From Pseudothauera rhizosphaerae (lineage in GTDB: Bacteria > Pseudomonadota > Gammaproteobacteria > Burkholderiales > Rhodocyclaceae): a stretch of 64,000 bases of DNA. Position numbers and translations under genes: made by a program. Shown here piece after piece: positions 37,632 to 48,308 of this stretch (positions within the stretch are counted from its first letter, which is position 1; every line of letters begins with the position of its first letter). The stretch covers positions 1 to 64,000 of the forward strand of contig NZ_SSOD01000022.1 of the NCBI RefSeq assembly GCF_004801305.1. Reading direction: 5' to 3'. The notes below the pieces were generated by a model. That model worked only from the letters and a program-made list of their open reading frames with translations, was not told the origin of the DNA and ran no database searches.

Positions 37632-38780
37632 CTAGACCGCCATCGCGGTCAGGTTCTTCAGTTCGTCGGCCAGCCGGCCGAAGGTGGTGAGAAAGCGCGC
37701 CACGTCGTCCGTGCCGTTGTCGCGCCCGAGGCTGACGCGCACTGCGCCGCGCGCGGTCTGCGCGGGCACGCCCATCGCCAGCAGCGTGCGGGAAGGCTCC
37801 GGGTTGGCGCTGGAGCAGGCCGAGCCGCTGGCGCAGGCGAAACCCGCCCGGTCCAGCTTGGCCACCAGGGTTTCCCCGTCGATGCCGTCGGCGGCGAAGA
37901 ATACGGTGTTCGGCAACCGCGGGGCAGCCGCGGAAAATACGGTGGCGCCGAAAGCCGCGAGTCCCCGTTCGAGTTCCCCGCGCAGCGTGGTCAGGCGCTG
38001 CGCCTCGGCCTCGCGCCGGGCCGCTGCCCGTTCGCAGGCGATACCAAAGCCGACGATGGCGGCGACGTTCTCGGTGCCCGAGCGCAGGCCGCGCTCCTGG
38101 CCGCCGCCGGCGATCAGCGGGGCGAGTTCCACCCGCTTGTCCAGCACCAGCGCACCGGCCCCCAGCGGGCCGCCAATCTTGTGCGCCGACACGGTCAGCG
38201 CCTGCACGCCGAGGGCGCGAAAATCCATTTCCACCTTGCCCAGCGCCTGCACGGCATCCGTGTGCAGACAGGCGCCTGCGGCACGCGCCTCCCGCGCCAG
38301 CGCGGCCACGTCCTGCAGCACGCCGGTCTCGTTGTTGGCGAGCATCACCGAGATCAGCGCCGGCCGCTCCGCGAGGACCGCCTGCCAGTCGCCGGCATCG
38401 ATCCGTCCCTGGCCGTCCACCGCGATCTCGCGCCCGGTCCAGCCCTGGCGGCGCAGTTGCAATGCCGGTTCGCGCACACAGGGATGCTCAATGGCGCTCA
38501 CCGCCACCACGCCCGGCTTCATCGTCGCCGCGGCACCCTTGATGAAGAGGTTGTTCGCTTCCGAGCCGCCGCTGGTGAACACTACCTCGGTGTAGTCCGC
38601 ACCGACGGCCGCGGCTACGCGCGCACGGGCCTCGTCGATCGCCGCCCTCGCCTGCCGGCCGTATTCGTGGCGGCTGGAGGCATTGCCGAAACGCCCGTCC
38701 AGCCACGGCAGCATGGCCTCGCGCACCACCGGGTCGAGGGGTGTGGTGGCGTTCCAGTCGAGGTAGGTGGGGGCGAACAT
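37632..38780 (-). CDS. Second cysteine desulfurase, NifS/IscS-like
   Basis: A 382-residue PLP enzyme related to but clearly distinct from the neighbouring IscS. It opens [26 protein letters not shown], with the PLP lysine in [15 protein letters not shown], catalytic cysteine region [24 protein letters not shown], and it lacks the IscS C-terminal tail. It lies 11 bases after iscR and 40 bases before iscS. It may feed sulfur to a different acceptor, or be a NifS-like paralogue retained in this lineage. Confidence 0.92.
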   Translation of the reverse strand: MFAPTYLDWNATTPLDPVVREAMLPWLDGRFGNASSRHEYGRQARAAIDEARARVAAAVGADYTEVVFTSGGSEANNLFIKGAAATMKPGVVAVSAIEHPCVREPALQLRRQGWTGREIAVDGQGRIDAGDWQAVLAERPALISVMLANNETGVLQDVAALAREARAAGACLHTDAVQALGKVEMDFRALGVQALTVSAHKIGGPLGAGALVLDKRVELAPLIAGGGQERGLRSGTENVAAIVGFGIACERAAARREAEAQRLTTLRGELERGLAAFGATVFSAAAPRLPNTVFFAADGIDGETLVAKLDRAGFACASGSACSSANPEPSRTLLAMGVPAQTARGAVRVSLGRDNGTDDVARFLTTFGRLADELKNLTAMAV

Positions 38781-38791
38781 GCGGGCGGACC

Positions 38792-39274
38792 TCAGGCGGA
38801 CACCGCCTCGCGCAGGGCAACCATGGCACGACGGCGCACGTCGACGATGACGTTGAGGTCCGGCTCCGGCGCCACCTCGCGGTGCACCAGCGCGGCCAGC
38901 GTCACCGATGCCAGGTACTGGTACATGCGCTTGTTGAGGTTGGTCCACAGGTCGTGGGTCAGACAGACGTGCTCGTCCTGACAGTTCTGCCGGCCGCCGC
39001 ACTGGGTGGCGTCGAGCGGTTCGTCGACGGCGACGATGATGTCGGCCACGGTGATGTCCTTCATGTCGCGCGCCAGACGATAACCGCCGCCGGGACCGCG
39101 CACGCTGCTGACCAGCTTGTAGCGGCGCAGCTTGCCGAACAACTGTTCGAGGTAGGAGAGCGAGATGCTCTGCCGCTCGGCAATGCCTGCCAGGGTTACC
39201 GGGCCGTCGGTCTGGCGCGAGGCCAGATCGATCATCGCCGTCACGGCAAATCGTCCCTTGGTGGTCAGTCTCAT
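38792..39274 (-). CDS. iscR: Rrf2-family Fe-S sensing regulator IscR
   Basis: A 160-residue Rrf2 protein. It opens MRLTTKGRFAVTAMIDLA, has the recognition helix region SISLSYLEQLFGKLRRYKLVSSVRGPGGGY, and the [2Fe-2S] ligands CGGRQNCQDEHVCLTHDLW (Cys-x5-Cys-x5-Cys, then His). Holo-IscR represses its own operon through type 1 sites; two matching sites overlap its promoter (see 39328-39381). The frame is open upstream, but ATG 39274 gives the conserved N-terminus and has a GAGGAG ribosome site. Confidence 0.97.
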   Translation of the reverse strand: MRLTTKGRFAVTAMIDLASRQTDGPVTLAGIAERQSISLSYLEQLFGKLRRYKLVSSVRGPGGGYRLARDMKDITVADIIVAVDEPLDATQCGGRQNCQDEHVCLTHDLWTNLNKRMYQYLASVTLAALVHREVAPEPDLNVIVDVRRRAMVALREAVSA

Positions 39275-39327
39275 GATGGCTCCTCGCAAAGTCGGCGAAA
39301 GCGTCCGGATCACGAGCTCTGCGGCCA

Positions 39328-39352
39328 ATACCCGAACGTTTCGCTCAACTAT
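39328..39352 (-). promoter_or_regulatory. IscR type-1-like operator C (at the iscR -10)
   Basis: Reading the minus strand, the site is ATA-GTTGA-N8-TTCGG-GTAT. It shares GTTGA, the 8-base spacing and TCGG with two other sites in this operon and overlaps the -10 of the iscR promoter. Confidence 0.55.
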
Positions 39353-39376
39353 ACGGTTTCCGACAAAAACGGTCAA
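39348..39376 (-). promoter_or_regulatory. Sigma70 promoter of the iscR operon
   Basis: On the minus strand TTGACC (39376-39371) is separated by exactly 17 bases from TATAGT (39353-39348). It begins immediately after the cysE stop codon and lies about 75 bases before the iscR ATG. Both IscR-like sites overlap it, as expected for autorepression. Confidence 0.7.
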
Positions 39377-39381
39377 CTAAT
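39357..39381 (-). promoter_or_regulatory. IscR type-1-like operator B (at the iscR -35)
   Basis: On the minus strand the site reads TTA-GTTGA-N8-GTCGG-AAAC. It covers the -35 element and the last bases of cysE. Confidence 0.6.
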
Positions 39382-40132
39382 CGACCATCTTCGACAGATG
39401 GTCGGGATCGAACTCGTCCGCCGCGGCAAGCTCCCCGTCGAGCGGGATGCCCGCCGCCTCCAGGCGTTCCACCAGCACCTGCAGGCGGCGGTCGGTCTCC
39501 ACCGCGTGGTCGAGCAGGCCGTGCAGCGCCTTGGACAGCGGGTCGTCCATGTCGCGGGTGACGCCGTAGGCCGAGAATCCCATCTGTTCCGCCTTCTGCG
39601 CACGCGCGCTCTCCCGCTCCGCATCGAGGATGCGCGCCGGATTGCCCACCACGGTGGCGCCCGCGGGCACCGGCTTGACGACCACGGCATTGGAGCCGAT
39701 TCTGGCGCCGTCACCCACCGTAAACCCGCCCAACACCTTGGCGCCAGCCCCGACCACCACGCCCTGGCCCAGGGTCGGATGGCGCTTGGTGCCGCGGTAC
39801 AGGGAGGTACCGCCCAGCGTGACACCCTGGTAGATGGTGCAGTCGTCACCGACCTCCGCGGTTTCGCCGATCACCACGCCCATGCCGTGGTCGATGAACA
39901 CGCGCCGGCCGATGACGGCCGCGGGGTGGATTTCGATGCCGGTGAAGAAGCGGCCGATGTGGCTGACGAAGCGTCCCAGCCAGTAGAAGCCGGCCTGCCA
40001 CGCTGCATGCGCGAAACGATGGAAGATCAGCGCGTGCACGCCCGGGTAACAGGTCAGCACCTCCCACGTGGAACGGGCTGCGGGATCGCGTTCGCGAACG
40101 CTGGCCAGGTCTTCACGCAGGCGGTCGAACAT
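39377..40132 (-). CDS. cysE: Serine O-acetyltransferase
   Basis: A 251-residue SAT. It opens [39 protein letters not shown], then has a left-handed beta-helix with [55 protein letters not shown]. It makes O-acetylserine for cysteine synthesis, the substrate of the desulfurases encoded next. It is the first gene before iscR and has an IscR-like site upstream, so it probably belongs to the Fe-S regulon. The size and C-terminus are those of the isc-linked CysE group. Confidence 0.95.
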   Translation of the reverse strand: MFDRLREDLASVRERDPAARSTWEVLTCYPGVHALIFHRFAHAAWQAGFYWLGRFVSHIGRFFTGIEIHPAAVIGRRVFIDHGMGVVIGETAEVGDDCTIYQGVTLGGTSLYRGTKRHPTLGQGVVVGAGAKVLGGFTVGDGARIGSNAVVVKPVPAGATVVGNPARILDAERESARAQKAEQMGFSAYGVTRDMDDPLSKALHGLLDHAVETDRRLQVLVERLEAAGIPLDGELAAADEFDPDHLSKMVD

Positions 40133-40165
40133 GGAAGCTTTTCTCCTGATGTGGATCGGATCGTA

Positions 40166-40190
40166 AATTTCCGACTATTTTAATCAACTT
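40166..40190 (-). promoter_or_regulatory. IscR type-1-like operator A upstream of cysE
   Basis: On the minus strand the site reads AA-GTTGA-N8-GTCGG-AAATT, with the same spacing as the two iscR sites. It lies about 35 bases before the cysE ATG and overlaps the end of trmJ. A possible promoter (TTGATT, 16 bases, TACGAT) is embedded. Confidence 0.55.
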
Positions 40191-40920
40191 TGCGTTCGAA
40201 ACTAGTGAGCAGGCCGCGCAGGATGCTCACTTCTTCCTTTTCCAGCCGGGCACGGCCGAACAGGCGGCGCAGACGCGGCAGCAGGCGCTTCGGGTTGGCC
40301 GGATCGTGGAAGCCGCTCTGCGTGCCGGCCCGTTCCAGATGGGCAAGGAAGCCCTCCACCTCGTCGTGGGTGGCCAGCTCCGGGCGCGGGTCGGCGGGCG
40401 GCCGGGGCGCCAGCGCCGCCATGCGCAGTTCGTAGCACAGCAGTTGCACCGCGGCGCCGAGATTGAGGGAGGAGTATTCCGGGTTGGCCGGGATGCTCAC
40501 GGGCATGCCGCAGATCGCCACTTCCTCGTTGGTCAGGCCGCTGGTTTCGTTGCCGAACACCAGGGCGACCTCCCCGTCTGCAGTATGGGAGAGGAGTTCC
40601 GCCGCGGCCTCCCGCGCGTGCAGGCGCGGCAGAGCCAGTTCGCGCCGGCGCGCGGTGACCGCCGCCGCCAGCGCCGTGCCGGCCAGCGCCTCCTGCAGCG
40701 TGGACACCACGTGGGCCGCGTCGAGCACGTCGATGGCCCCGGAAGCACGCGCCCAGGCTTCCCGGCTGGGATGTTCCTGCGGCGCCACCAGCCACAGCCG
40801 CGACAGGCCCATGGTCTTCATGGCCCGCGCGGCGGCGCCGATGTTGCCCGGATGGGACGTGCGGGACAGCACGATGCGGACGCGGTCGAGCGCGAGGGCG
40901 CCGTTCATATTAAAATTCAA
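40180..40920 (-). CDS. trmJ: tRNA (Cm32/Um32) methyltransferase TrmJ
   Basis: A 246-residue SPOUT methyltransferase. It shows [33 protein letters not shown], knot motif [15 protein letters not shown] and [24 protein letters not shown]-terminal helical extension (TrmJ-specific, about 170-246) is present. It 2'-O-methylates position 32 of tRNAs. MNGAL four codons downstream is an alternative start. Divergent from suhB. Confidence 0.93.
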   Translation of the reverse strand: MNFNMNGALALDRVRIVLSRTSHPGNIGAAARAMKTMGLSRLWLVAPQEHPSREAWARASGAIDVLDAAHVVSTLQEALAGTALAAAVTARRRELALPRLHAREAAAELLSHTADGEVALVFGNETSGLTNEEVAICGMPVSIPANPEYSSLNLGAAVQLLCYELRMAALAPRPPADPRPELATHDEVEGFLAHLERAGTQSGFHDPANPKRLLPRLRRLFGRARLEKEEVSILRGLLTSFERKVD

Positions 40921-40986
40921 CGTTTTTCGTTTTCATTCCTGCGGAAGCCGCCCATGGGACGCTTCCCTCACGCGAGACCGACGCGC

Positions 40987-41793
40987 ATGCACCCCACCCT
41001 GAACATCGCCGTGAAGGCCGCCCGCAAGGCGGCCAGCATCATCAACCGCGCCTCCCTGGACGTGGACCTGCTCAAGGTTCAGTCCAAGTCGCCCAATGAC
41101 TTCGTCACCGAGGTCGACCGTGCGGCGGAAGCGGCCATCATCGAGGTGCTGCGCGAGGCCTACCCGGAACACGGCATTCTAGCAGAGGAGTCCGGCGAGG
41201 CCGGCGACACCGCCAACAGCGAATTCCAGTGGATCATCGACCCGCTGGACGGCACCACCAACTTCATCCACGGCTTTCCCCAGTACGCGGTCTCCATCGC
41301 CCTGGCGAAGAACGGCGTGCCCGAACACGCGGTCGTGTTCGACCCCAACCGCAACGAGCTCTTCACCGCCTCCAGGGGCCGCGGCGCCTTCCTCAACGAC
41401 CGCCGCATCCGCGTCTCCAAGCGCATCCGCCTCAACGAATCCCTGATCGGCACCGGCTTCCCCTTCCGCCAGCTCGACCACGTGGATGCCTACCTGGCCA
41501 TGTTCAAGGAACTCACCGGCAAGACCGCCGGCATCCGCCGCCCCGGCGCCGCCGCGCTGGACCTGGCCTGGGTGGCCTGCGGGCGCATCGACGGCTTCTG
41601 GGAACTGGGCCTGTCGCCCTGGGACATGGCCGCCGGCGTGCTGCTGATCCAGGAAGCGGGCGGTCTGGTGTCCGACCTGGCCGGCGAAGCCGACTACCTC
41701 GCCACCGGCAACGTGGTGGCCGGCACGCCCAAGATCTTCACCCAGCTCCTGCCCATCATCCAGGCCTGGCGCCCGGCCGGCGTACAGGCTTGA
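40987..41793 (+). CDS. suhB: Inositol monophosphatase family protein SuhB
   Basis: The 268-residue Mg-dependent phosphatase has EESGE (metal), [25 protein letters not shown], and [22 protein letters not shown]. SuhB also takes part in rRNA antitermination complexes. ATG 40987 gives the conserved [23 protein letters not shown] opening. mutS starts 10 bases after its stop. Confidence 0.95.
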   Translation: MHPTLNIAVKAARKAASIINRASLDVDLLKVQSKSPNDFVTEVDRAAEAAIIEVLREAYPEHGILAEESGEAGDTANSEFQWIIDPLDGTTNFIHGFPQYAVSIALAKNGVPEHAVVFDPNRNELFTASRGRGAFLNDRRIRVSKRIRLNESLIGTGFPFRQLDHVDAYLAMFKELTGKTAGIRRPGAAALDLAWVACGRIDGFWELGLSPWDMAAGVLLIQEAGGLVSDLAGEADYLATGNVVAGTPKIFTQLLPIIQAWRPAGVQA

Positions 41794-41803
41794 GACCGCG
41801 CGG

Positions 41804-44395
41804 ATGAACGCCCCCGCCCCGGCACCGATGGACGACGCTCTGCTCCAGCACACGCCGATGATGCAGCAGTACCTGCGTCTCAAGGCGCAGTACCCGGACA
41901 CGCTGCTGTTCTACCGCATGGGCGACTTCTACGAGATGTTCTTCGAAGACGCGGAGAAGGCCGCGCGCCTGCTGGACATCACGCTGACCACGCGCGGCCA
42001 GTCGGCGGGCGAACCCATCAAGATGGCCGGCGTGCCCTTCCACGCGCTGGAGCAGTATCTGGCCCGCCTGGTGAAGCTGGGCGAATCGGTGGTGATCGCC
42101 GAGCAGGTAGGTGAGCCGGGTGCGACCAAGGGGCCCATGGAGCGGGCGGTGAGCCGCATCGTCACCCCCGGCACGCTGACCGACGCGGCCCTGCTGGACG
42201 AGCGCAGCGATTCGCTGCTGATGGCGGTGAATCTGCACCGGGGCACGCTGGGGCTGGCCTGGCTCAACCTCGCCAACGGCGACCTGCGCATCCTCGAATG
42301 CCCCAGCGACGCGCTGCAAGCCCAGTTCGAGCGCCTGCGCCCGGCCGAGGTGCTGAGCCCGGACGGTCTGTCGCTGCCCCTCCTGCAGCAGCTCGCCCCC
42401 GTGCTGCGCCGGCTGGCCGACTGGCAGTTCGACGCCGAGACCGGCACGCGCCTGCTGACCGGCCATTTCGGTACCCGCGACCTGGCCGGTTTCGGCGCCG
42501 AAGGCATGCCGGTGGCTCTGGGTGCCGCCGCGGCACTCTTCGACTACGCCAAGGCCACCCAGCGCCAGAGCCTGGAACACGTCACCGGCCTGCGCGTGGA
42601 GCGCGAGACCGAATACCTGCGCCTGGACGCCGCTACCCGGCGCAACCTGGAGATCACCGAGACCCTGCGCGGCGAACCCGCCCCCACCCTGCTCTCCCTG
42701 CTGGACCACTGCGCCACCAGCATGGGCTCGCGCTGGCTGCGCCACGCCCTGCACCACCCGCTGCGCGACCGTCTCGAAGCCGCCCGCCGCCACGGCGCCA
42801 TCACCGAACTGCTTGGCGAAGGGGAAGCCCGCGCGCTGACTGGCCTGCGCACCGCGCTGCGCGGCATCGCCGACGTGGACCGCATCACCGGCCGGGTGGC
42901 CCTGCGCTCCGCCCGCCCGCGTGATCTGGCCGCCCTGCGCGACAGCCTGGCGCGCCTGCCGGAACTCCACGCCGCCCTCGGTACGCCGGCCGACCCCCTG
43001 CTCGCCGAACTGCGCGCGAACCTCGACATCCCCACCGACACTCTGGATCTGCTGATCTGCGCCGTGGCCCAGGAACCCGCCGCGGTACTGCGCGACGGCG
43101 GCGTGATCGCCCCCGGTTTCGACGCCGAACTGGATGAGCTGCGCGGCATCCAGACCAACTGCGGCGAATTCCTGATGGCACTGGAAACCCGCGAGCGGGA
43201 ACGCACCGGCATCGCCAACCTCAAGGTGGAATTCAACAAGGTGCACGGCTTCTACATCGAGGTCAGCCGCGCCAACGCCGATAAGGTGCCGGACGACTAC
43301 CGCCGCCGCCAGACGCTGAAGAACGCCGAACGCTACATCACCCCGGAACTGAAGTCCTTCGAGGACAAGGCCCTGTCCGCCAACGAACGCGCGCTGGCGC
43401 GGGAAAAGCTGCTCTACGACGACCTCCTCGAAGCGCTCGCCGCGCGCATCCCGGCCCTGCAGCGCATCGCCCGGGCGCTCGCCCTGCTGGACGGCCTCGC
43501 CGCGCTGGCGGAAACCGCCGCGCGCTACGGCTACGTCCAGCCCCGGTTCTCCGACCAGCCCGGGCTGGAGATCGCCGCCGGACGTCATCCAGTGGTGGAG
43601 CGCCAGGTGGAGGACTTCATCGCCAACGACTGCGTGCTCGCCCCCACCCGCCGCATGCTGATGATCACCGGCCCCAACATGGGCGGCAAATCCACCTTCA
43701 TGCGCCAGGTGGCGCTGATCTGCCTGCTCGCCCACGTGGGCAGCTTCGTGCCCGCCACGGCCGCCCGCATCGGCCCCATCGACGGCATCTTCACCCGCAT
43801 CGGCGCCTCCGACGACCTGGCCTCCGGACGCTCCACCTTCATGGTGGAGATGACCGAGGCCTCCGCCATCCTGCACGGCGCCACCGAACACAGCCTGGTG
43901 CTGATGGACGAGATCGGCCGCGGCACCTCCACCTTCGACGGCCTCGCGCTGGCCTTCGCCATTGCCCGCCACCTGCTGGAAAAGAACCGCTGCCTGACCC
44001 TGTTCTCCACCCACTATTTCGAACTGACACGCCTGAACGCCGATTACCCGGAATGCGCCAACGTGCACCTGGACGCGGTGGAGCACGCCCATCGCATCGT
44101 CTTCCTGCACGCCCTGGAAGAAGGCCCGGCGAGCCAGAGCTACGGCATCGAGGTGGCGGCCCTGGCCGGCATCCCGGCCGCGGTGATCCGCGACGCCAAG
44201 CGCCGCCTGCGCGCGCTGGAGAACCGGGAAATCACCACCGGCCCGCAAGCCGACCTGTTCGCCGCCCTGCCGGATACCGAACCCGAACCGCCCTCCCATC
44301 CGGCACTCACCGAACTGGCCGCCACCGACCCGGACGCACTCAGCCCGCGCGAGGCCCTCGAACGCCTGTACCAGTTGAAAAGGCTGGCTTCTTGA
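41804..44395 (+). CDS. mutS: DNA mismatch repair ATPase MutS
   Basis: A 863-residue MutS. Mismatch-binding domain I has the [15 protein letters not shown] motif (Phe-x-Glu). Domains II-IV follow, then the ATPase domain with Walker [14 protein letters not shown] (about residues 623-635), Walker [21 protein letters not shown] and FSTHYFELT. Full length and intact. It is the second gene of suhB-mutS. Confidence 0.98.
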   Translation: MNAPAPAPMDDALLQHTPMMQQYLRLKAQYPDTLLFYRMGDFYEMFFEDAEKAARLLDITLTTRGQSAGEPIKMAGVPFHALEQYLARLVKLGESVVIAEQVGEPGATKGPMERAVSRIVTPGTLTDAALLDERSDSLLMAVNLHRGTLGLAWLNLANGDLRILECPSDALQAQFERLRPAEVLSPDGLSLPLLQQLAPVLRRLADWQFDAETGTRLLTGHFGTRDLAGFGAEGMPVALGAAAALFDYAKATQRQSLEHVTGLRVERETEYLRLDAATRRNLEITETLRGEPAPTLLSLLDHCATSMGSRWLRHALHHPLRDRLEAARRHGAITELLGEGEARALTGLRTALRGIADVDRITGRVALRSARPRDLAALRDSLARLPELHAALGTPADPLLAELRANLDIPTDTLDLLICAVAQEPAAVLRDGGVIAPGFDAELDELRGIQTNCGEFLMALETRERERTGIANLKVEFNKVHGFYIEVSRANADKVPDDYRRRQTLKNAERYITPELKSFEDKALSANERALAREKLLYDDLLEALAARIPALQRIARALALLDGLAALAETAARYGYVQPRFSDQPGLEIAAGRHPVVERQVEDFIANDCVLAPTRRMLMITGPNMGGKSTFMRQVALICLLAHVGSFVPATAARIGPIDGIFTRIGASDDLASGRSTFMVEMTEASAILHGATEHSLVLMDEIGRGTSTFDGLALAFAIARHLLEKNRCLTLFSTHYFELTRLNADYPECANVHLDAVEHAHRIVFLHALEEGPASQSYGIEVAALAGIPAAVIRDAKRRLRALENREITTGPQADLFAALPDTEPEPPSHPALTELAATDPDALSPREALERLYQLKRLAS

Positions 44396-45147
44396 GCACA
44401 CCCATCGACATCAGCGAGGAAGCCGGGGTGCGCTACCTGCACTTCGGTTCCGAGTGGGTTCAGGGCGCCATGCGCATCCGCCGCCCCAATGCGCTGGAAC
44501 TGGCCTACACCCGAGAGATGATGGCCGGCCTGCTGCTGCGGGACGCCGACGCCTGGCCGCGCACCGCGCTGGTCATCGGCCTGGGGGCGGCTTCGGTGAC
44601 CAAGTTCCTCTACCACCACTGCCCGCAGGCGCGCATCCAGGTGGTGGAGATCGAACCCCGCGTGGTGGCCGCGGCCCACCAGTTCTTCCGCCTCCCGGAC
44701 GAGGACGCGCGCCTGGCCATCCACGTGGGCGACGGGGCCGAGTACGTGCTGAACACCCAGCGCCGCTTCGACTACATCCTGGTGGACGGCTACGACCGCA
44801 ACGCCCGCGCCGGCGTCCTGGACACCCTGCCCTTCTACCAGGCCGTGCGCGCCCGGCTCACCGACAGCGGCCTGATGGCGGTGAACCTGTTCGGCCGCTC
44901 CCGCGGCTATCGCGCCAGCCTGGAGCGCATCATCACCGCCTTCGACGACCGCGCCATCGCCTTCCCCTCCTGCGACAGCGGCAACGTGGTGGCCTTCGGC
45001 GCCGCGGGCGAAGCCGTCGAACTGCCGCTGGCCGAACTGCGGGAACGGGCGCAGGCGCTGAAGGACCGCACCGGCGTGGATCTGCTGCCCACGGTCACCC
45101 GGCTGGAACAGGCGGGCAGCCTGCCCGGCGGGCGGCTGGTGCTGTAG
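44392..45147 (+). CDS. Spermidine synthase-like methyltransferase-fold protein
   Basis: A 251-residue Rossmann protein of the polyamine aminopropyltransferase superfamily. It has [18 protein letters not shown] (nucleotide loop), [19 protein letters not shown] and [13 protein letters not shown]. It lacks the N-terminal beta domain and several substrate residues of true spermidine synthases, so its activity is uncertain. Start is TTG 44392, overlapping the mutS stop (TTGA). Confidence 0.82.
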   Translation: MSTPIDISEEAGVRYLHFGSEWVQGAMRIRRPNALELAYTREMMAGLLLRDADAWPRTALVIGLGAASVTKFLYHHCPQARIQVVEIEPRVVAAAHQFFRLPDEDARLAIHVGDGAEYVLNTQRRFDYILVDGYDRNARAGVLDTLPFYQAVRARLTDSGLMAVNLFGRSRGYRASLERIITAFDDRAIAFPSCDSGNVVAFGAAGEAVELPLAELRERAQALKDRTGVDLLPTVTRLEQAGSLPGGRLVL

Positions 45148-45158
45148 GAAGCTGAGGC

Positions 45159-46298
45159 GTGGAGCGCATCGACTGCGCCGTCATCGGTGCCGGCGTGATC
45201 GGCCTGGCTTGCGCCCGCGCGCTCGCATCGGCCGGACGCGAAGTCCTCATCCTGGAAGCCGGCGACCGTTTCGGTGGCGGCAGCTCCAGCCGCAACAGCG
45301 AAGTCATCCACGCTGGCCTCTACTACCCGACCGGTTCGCTCAAGGCCGCCCTGTGCGTGCGCGGCCGGGAGCTGCTGTACCGCTATTGCGCCGCCCGCAA
45401 CCTACCCCATCGCCGCTGCGGCAAGCTGGTGGTCGCCACCGCATCCGCCCAGGAGGCCGGACTGGACCGCATCGCGCAACGCGCGGCGGCCAACGGCGTG
45501 GACGATCTCGTCCGGCTCACGGGCGCGGCGGCCTGCCGCCTGGAACCGGCGCTGCACTGCACGGCCGCCCTGCATTCGCCCTCCACCGGCATCGTCGATT
45601 CCCACGCGCTGATGCTCGCCCTGCTGGGCGACGCCGAGGCCCACGGCGCGCTGCTCGCCCTGCGCACGCCGGTGCTGGGCGGCGAATGCGGGCCGGAGGG
45701 GCTCGTGCTGCACACCGGCGGCGAGGCGCCGCTGCGGATTCACGCGAACATCGTGATCAACGCCGCTGGGCTCACCTCACCGGCGCTGGCCGCCCGCTTC
45801 GACGGCTTTCCCACCGCCCACCTGCCCCAGGCGCACTTCGCCAAGGGCAACTACTTTTCCCTGCAGGGACGCACGCCCTTCTCGCGGCTGGTCTATCCGG
45901 TGCCGGAAGCCGCCGGCCTCGGCGTGCACCTGACCCTGGACCTGCAGGGGCGTGCGCGCTTCGGCCCGGACGTGGAGTGGTTGGACCTGGCGGGGCGGGA
46001 CCTGCCGCCGGATGCGCAGGATTTCGACTACCGCGTCGACCCGCGCCGCGCCGATGCCTTCCATGCCGAAATCCGCCGCTACTGGCCGGCCCTGCCCGAC
46101 GACGCGCTGGCGCCGGACTATGCCGGCATCCGCCCGAAAATCTCCGGGCCGGGCGAAGCGGCGGCAGATTTCCGCATCGACGGCCCGCAAGTGCACGGTG
46201 TGCCGGGACTGGTGAATCTCTTCGGCATCGAGTCGCCCGGCCTCACCGCGTCCCTGGCCATCGCCGAACGGGTGGCTGCGCTGCTGCGCGAAGCCTGA
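45159..46298 (+). CDS. FAD-dependent oxidoreductase, L-2-hydroxyglutarate oxidase-like
   Basis: A 379-residue DAO-type flavoprotein from GTG 45159. It has the dinucleotide fold [32 protein letters not shown], then [26 protein letters not shown] and a C-terminal [17 protein letters not shown]. The [14 protein letters not shown] signature is shared by LhgO/L2HGDH-like enzymes. Substrate not established. It follows the spermidine synthase-like gene by 11 bases and ends 2 bases from dnaQ, which is on the other strand. Confidence 0.88.
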   Translation: MERIDCAVIGAGVIGLACARALASAGREVLILEAGDRFGGGSSSRNSEVIHAGLYYPTGSLKAALCVRGRELLYRYCAARNLPHRRCGKLVVATASAQEAGLDRIAQRAAANGVDDLVRLTGAAACRLEPALHCTAALHSPSTGIVDSHALMLALLGDAEAHGALLALRTPVLGGECGPEGLVLHTGGEAPLRIHANIVINAAGLTSPALAARFDGFPTAHLPQAHFAKGNYFSLQGRTPFSRLVYPVPEAAGLGVHLTLDLQGRARFGPDVEWLDLAGRDLPPDAQDFDYRVDPRRADAFHAEIRRYWPALPDDALAPDYAGIRPKISGPGEAAADFRIDGPQVHGVPGLVNLFGIESPGLTASLAIAERVAALLREA

Positions 46299-46300
46299 GA

Positions 46301-47020
46301 TCAGGCCGCCGTCGGTTCCTCCGCCGGCGGCAGCCACAGGCAGGCGCCCTTGCTGGCCTTGGCGATGTCCTGCAGCACCACCGCGTGGGCGGCGAGTTCC
46401 TCCTCGCTCGCCCGCAGCACGGCCAGCGCCGGGCGCTCACCCAGCGCGGCCTCGGCCTCCACGCTGCCCGGTGCGGGCTCTTCCAGGGCGATGATCAGAC
46501 TCTCCTGGCCGCGCGTCATGGCCAGGTAGACCTCGGCCAGGATCTCCGCGTCCAGCAGCGCGCCGTGCAGCGTGCGGTGGCCGTTGTCCACCTGGTAGCG
46601 TTCGCACAGGGCGTCGAGCGAGGCCTTCTTGCCCGGGTTCTGCTCCTTGGCCATCTTCAGCGTGTCGATGACGCCGCCGCACAGGCTGTTCAGCGTGGAG
46701 CGGCCGAGCAGGGACAGTTCGTGGTTCAGGAAGCCCACGTCGAAGCTGGCATTGTGGATCACCAGTTCCGCGTCGCGCACGAAGTCCTCGAACTCGGCTG
46801 CCACGTCGGCAAAGCGCGGCTTGTCGGCGAGGAACTCCTCGGTGATGCCGTGCACCGCCACCGCCTCGGCGTCGATGCCGCGCCCCGGATTGACGTACAC
46901 GTGGTAGTGCCGCCCGGTGAGGCTGCGGTTGACCATCTCCACGCAGCCGATTTCGATCACCCGGTCGCCGTTGCGCCAGTCCAGGCCGGTGGTTTCGGTA
47001 TCGAGGACGATTTGTCGCAT
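46301..47020 (-). CDS. dnaQ: DNA polymerase III epsilon subunit
   Basis: A 239-residue DEDDh exonuclease. Motifs: Exo I VLDTETTGLDW, Exo II IHNASFDVGFLNHEL, Exo III HGALLDAEILAEVYLAM with the general base His. A C-terminal tail follows that binds the alpha subunit. It provides 3'-5' proofreading. It lies 20 bases after rnhA, the order seen widely in proteobacteria. Confidence 0.97.
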   Translation of the reverse strand: MRQIVLDTETTGLDWRNGDRVIEIGCVEMVNRSLTGRHYHVYVNPGRGIDAEAVAVHGITEEFLADKPRFADVAAEFEDFVRDAELVIHNASFDVGFLNHELSLLGRSTLNSLCGGVIDTLKMAKEQNPGKKASLDALCERYQVDNGHRTLHGALLDAEILAEVYLAMTRGQESLIIALEEPAPGSVEAEAALGERPALAVLRASEEELAAHAVVLQDIAKASKGACLWLPPAEEPTAA

Positions 47021-47040
47021 CTTGGCAATTCCTGTTCGCT

Positions 47041-47499
47041 TCAGTTTTCCACCGCGGCGCCGGCCTTGCGCACGGCGTCCACACCGCGCCGCGCCAGGGC
47101 GTCGGCCCGCTCGTTCTCAGGATGGCCGGCGTGGCCGCGCACCCAGATCCAATCCACCTTGTGGCGCCGCGCCGCGTCGTCCAGCGCCTGCCACAGGTCG
47201 GCGTTCTTGACCGGTTCCTTCGCGGCGGTCTTCCAGCCGCGCGCCTTCCAATTGTGGATCCACTCCGAGATCCCTTTCTGCACGTACTGGCTGTCGGTAT
47301 GCACGCGCGCGTCCACCGGGCGCTTGAGGGCATTGAGCGCGCGGATCACCGCCAGCAGTTCCATGCGGTTGTTGGTGGTGTGCGGCTCGCCGCCCCACAG
47401 TTCCTTCTCGTGCGCGCCGGCGCGCAGAATGGCGCCCCATCCGCCGGGGCCCGGATTACCGCTGCAGGCCCCATCGGTAAAGATTTCCACGACTTCCAT
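47041..47499 (-). CDS. rnhA: Ribonuclease HI
   Basis: A 152-residue RNase H. Catalytic residues are in [18 protein letters not shown] (Asp), [13 protein letters not shown] (Glu), [12 protein letters not shown] (Asp) and the late ERADALAR (Asp), with the substrate-handle basic region [15 protein letters not shown]. It degrades RNA in RNA-DNA hybrids. Its ATG follows the methyltransferase stop with no gap. Confidence 0.97.
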   Translation of the reverse strand: MEVVEIFTDGACSGNPGPGGWGAILRAGAHEKELWGGEPHTTNNRMELLAVIRALNALKRPVDARVHTDSQYVQKGISEWIHNWKARGWKTAAKEPVKNADLWQALDDAARRHKVDWIWVRGHAGHPENERADALARRGVDAVRKAGAAVEN

Positions 47500-48273
47500 C
47501 TACTGGCTTTTCCTCGTTCCTGTGACCGACCGCCCGCGCTGGGCGATCGGTGCCATGCGTTTTGCAGTGGCGCGCTTTTCGCGCCAGTTGGGGGTGATGA
47601 GCCGCATCCCCTGTACGCGCTTGATCCCGTGCAGCATGTAAGCCGCCCCGCACACCGGCCACCAGCGCGCCCCGGCCTGGTCCATGAAGCGCCAGTGGTC
47701 GAGCCATTTCTCGCTGCCGGCCGCCGGCGCGTAACAGCCGAAGGCGGCCCCCTGCATCTCCAGACCGAGCAGCGTCAGCCAGTCCTTGATGCGGAAGGGC
47801 GACAGATACTGCCCCCGCCACGGAAAGGCGCCGCGCCGGCGCGCCAGCAGGCGGCGCGCGCCCCACAGGCTGAACGGATTGAAGCCGGCGATGATCAGGC
47901 TGCCTTCCGGCATCAGCACCCGCTCGACCTCGCGCAGCACCTGGTGGGGCGTGGGCGAGAACTCCAGCACGTGCGGCAGCACCACCAGGTCCAGGCTGCC
48001 GCTGGCAAAGGGCAGTGCCTCGCAGCGCGTGACCACCGCCACGTCACCCAGCCGGGCGGCACGAAAACGGTAGGGCATGCGGTTGGCCCGCAGGAAATCC
48101 ACTTCCGGCAGGCCGAGCTGCATCGCGTTGTAGCCGAAGATGTCCGCGACCATGCGGTCGAATCCCGCCTGCTCCCATTCGAGCAGATAACGGCCTTGCG
48201 GCGTGTCCAGCCAGTCGGACAGGCTGAGGATTGACATGGGCGATTGGCGCTTCAGAATCTGCGGCATGGACAT
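47500..48273 (-). CDS. SAM-dependent methyltransferase (YafS-like)
   Basis: A 257-residue class I methyltransferase-like protein. It shows LSDWLDTPQGRYLLEWEQAGFDRMVADIFGYNAMQLGLPEVDFLRANRM, then EALPFASGSLDLVVLPHVLEFSPTPHQVLREVERVLMPEGSLIIAGFNPFSLWG. The GxGxG loop is degraded, as in E. coli YafS. Substrate is unknown. The gene set yafS-like/rnhA/dnaQ is standard; gloB, which usually sits upstream, is absent here because the phage region begins. ATG 48237 is an alternative start. Confidence 0.88.
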   Translation of the reverse strand: MSMPQILKRQSPMSILSLSDWLDTPQGRYLLEWEQAGFDRMVADIFGYNAMQLGLPEVDFLRANRMPYRFRAARLGDVAVVTRCEALPFASGSLDLVVLPHVLEFSPTPHQVLREVERVLMPEGSLIIAGFNPFSLWGARRLLARRRGAFPWRGQYLSPFRIKDWLTLLGLEMQGAAFGCYAPAAGSEKWLDHWRFMDQAGARWWPVCGAAYMLHGIKRVQGMRLITPNWREKRATAKRMAPIAQRGRSVTGTRKSQ

Positions 48274-48274
48274 T

Positions 48275-48308
48275 ATCCACGCGATTTCGCGCTGAAACCA
48301 GCGTGGAT
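48275..48308. repeat. 8-bp perfect inverted repeat just upstream of the methyltransferase gene
   Basis: ATCCACGC (48275-48282) and GCGTGGAT (48301-48308) are separated by 18 bases, immediately before the methyltransferase start. There is no T-run. It could be an operator or a transcript-leader hairpin. It also marks the last core-genome position before the phage-like region. Confidence 0.4.

Noticed and set aside
41756-44401. An 881-codon minus-strand ORF opposite mutS
   Set aside because: Shadow of mutS; no domain or ribosome site.
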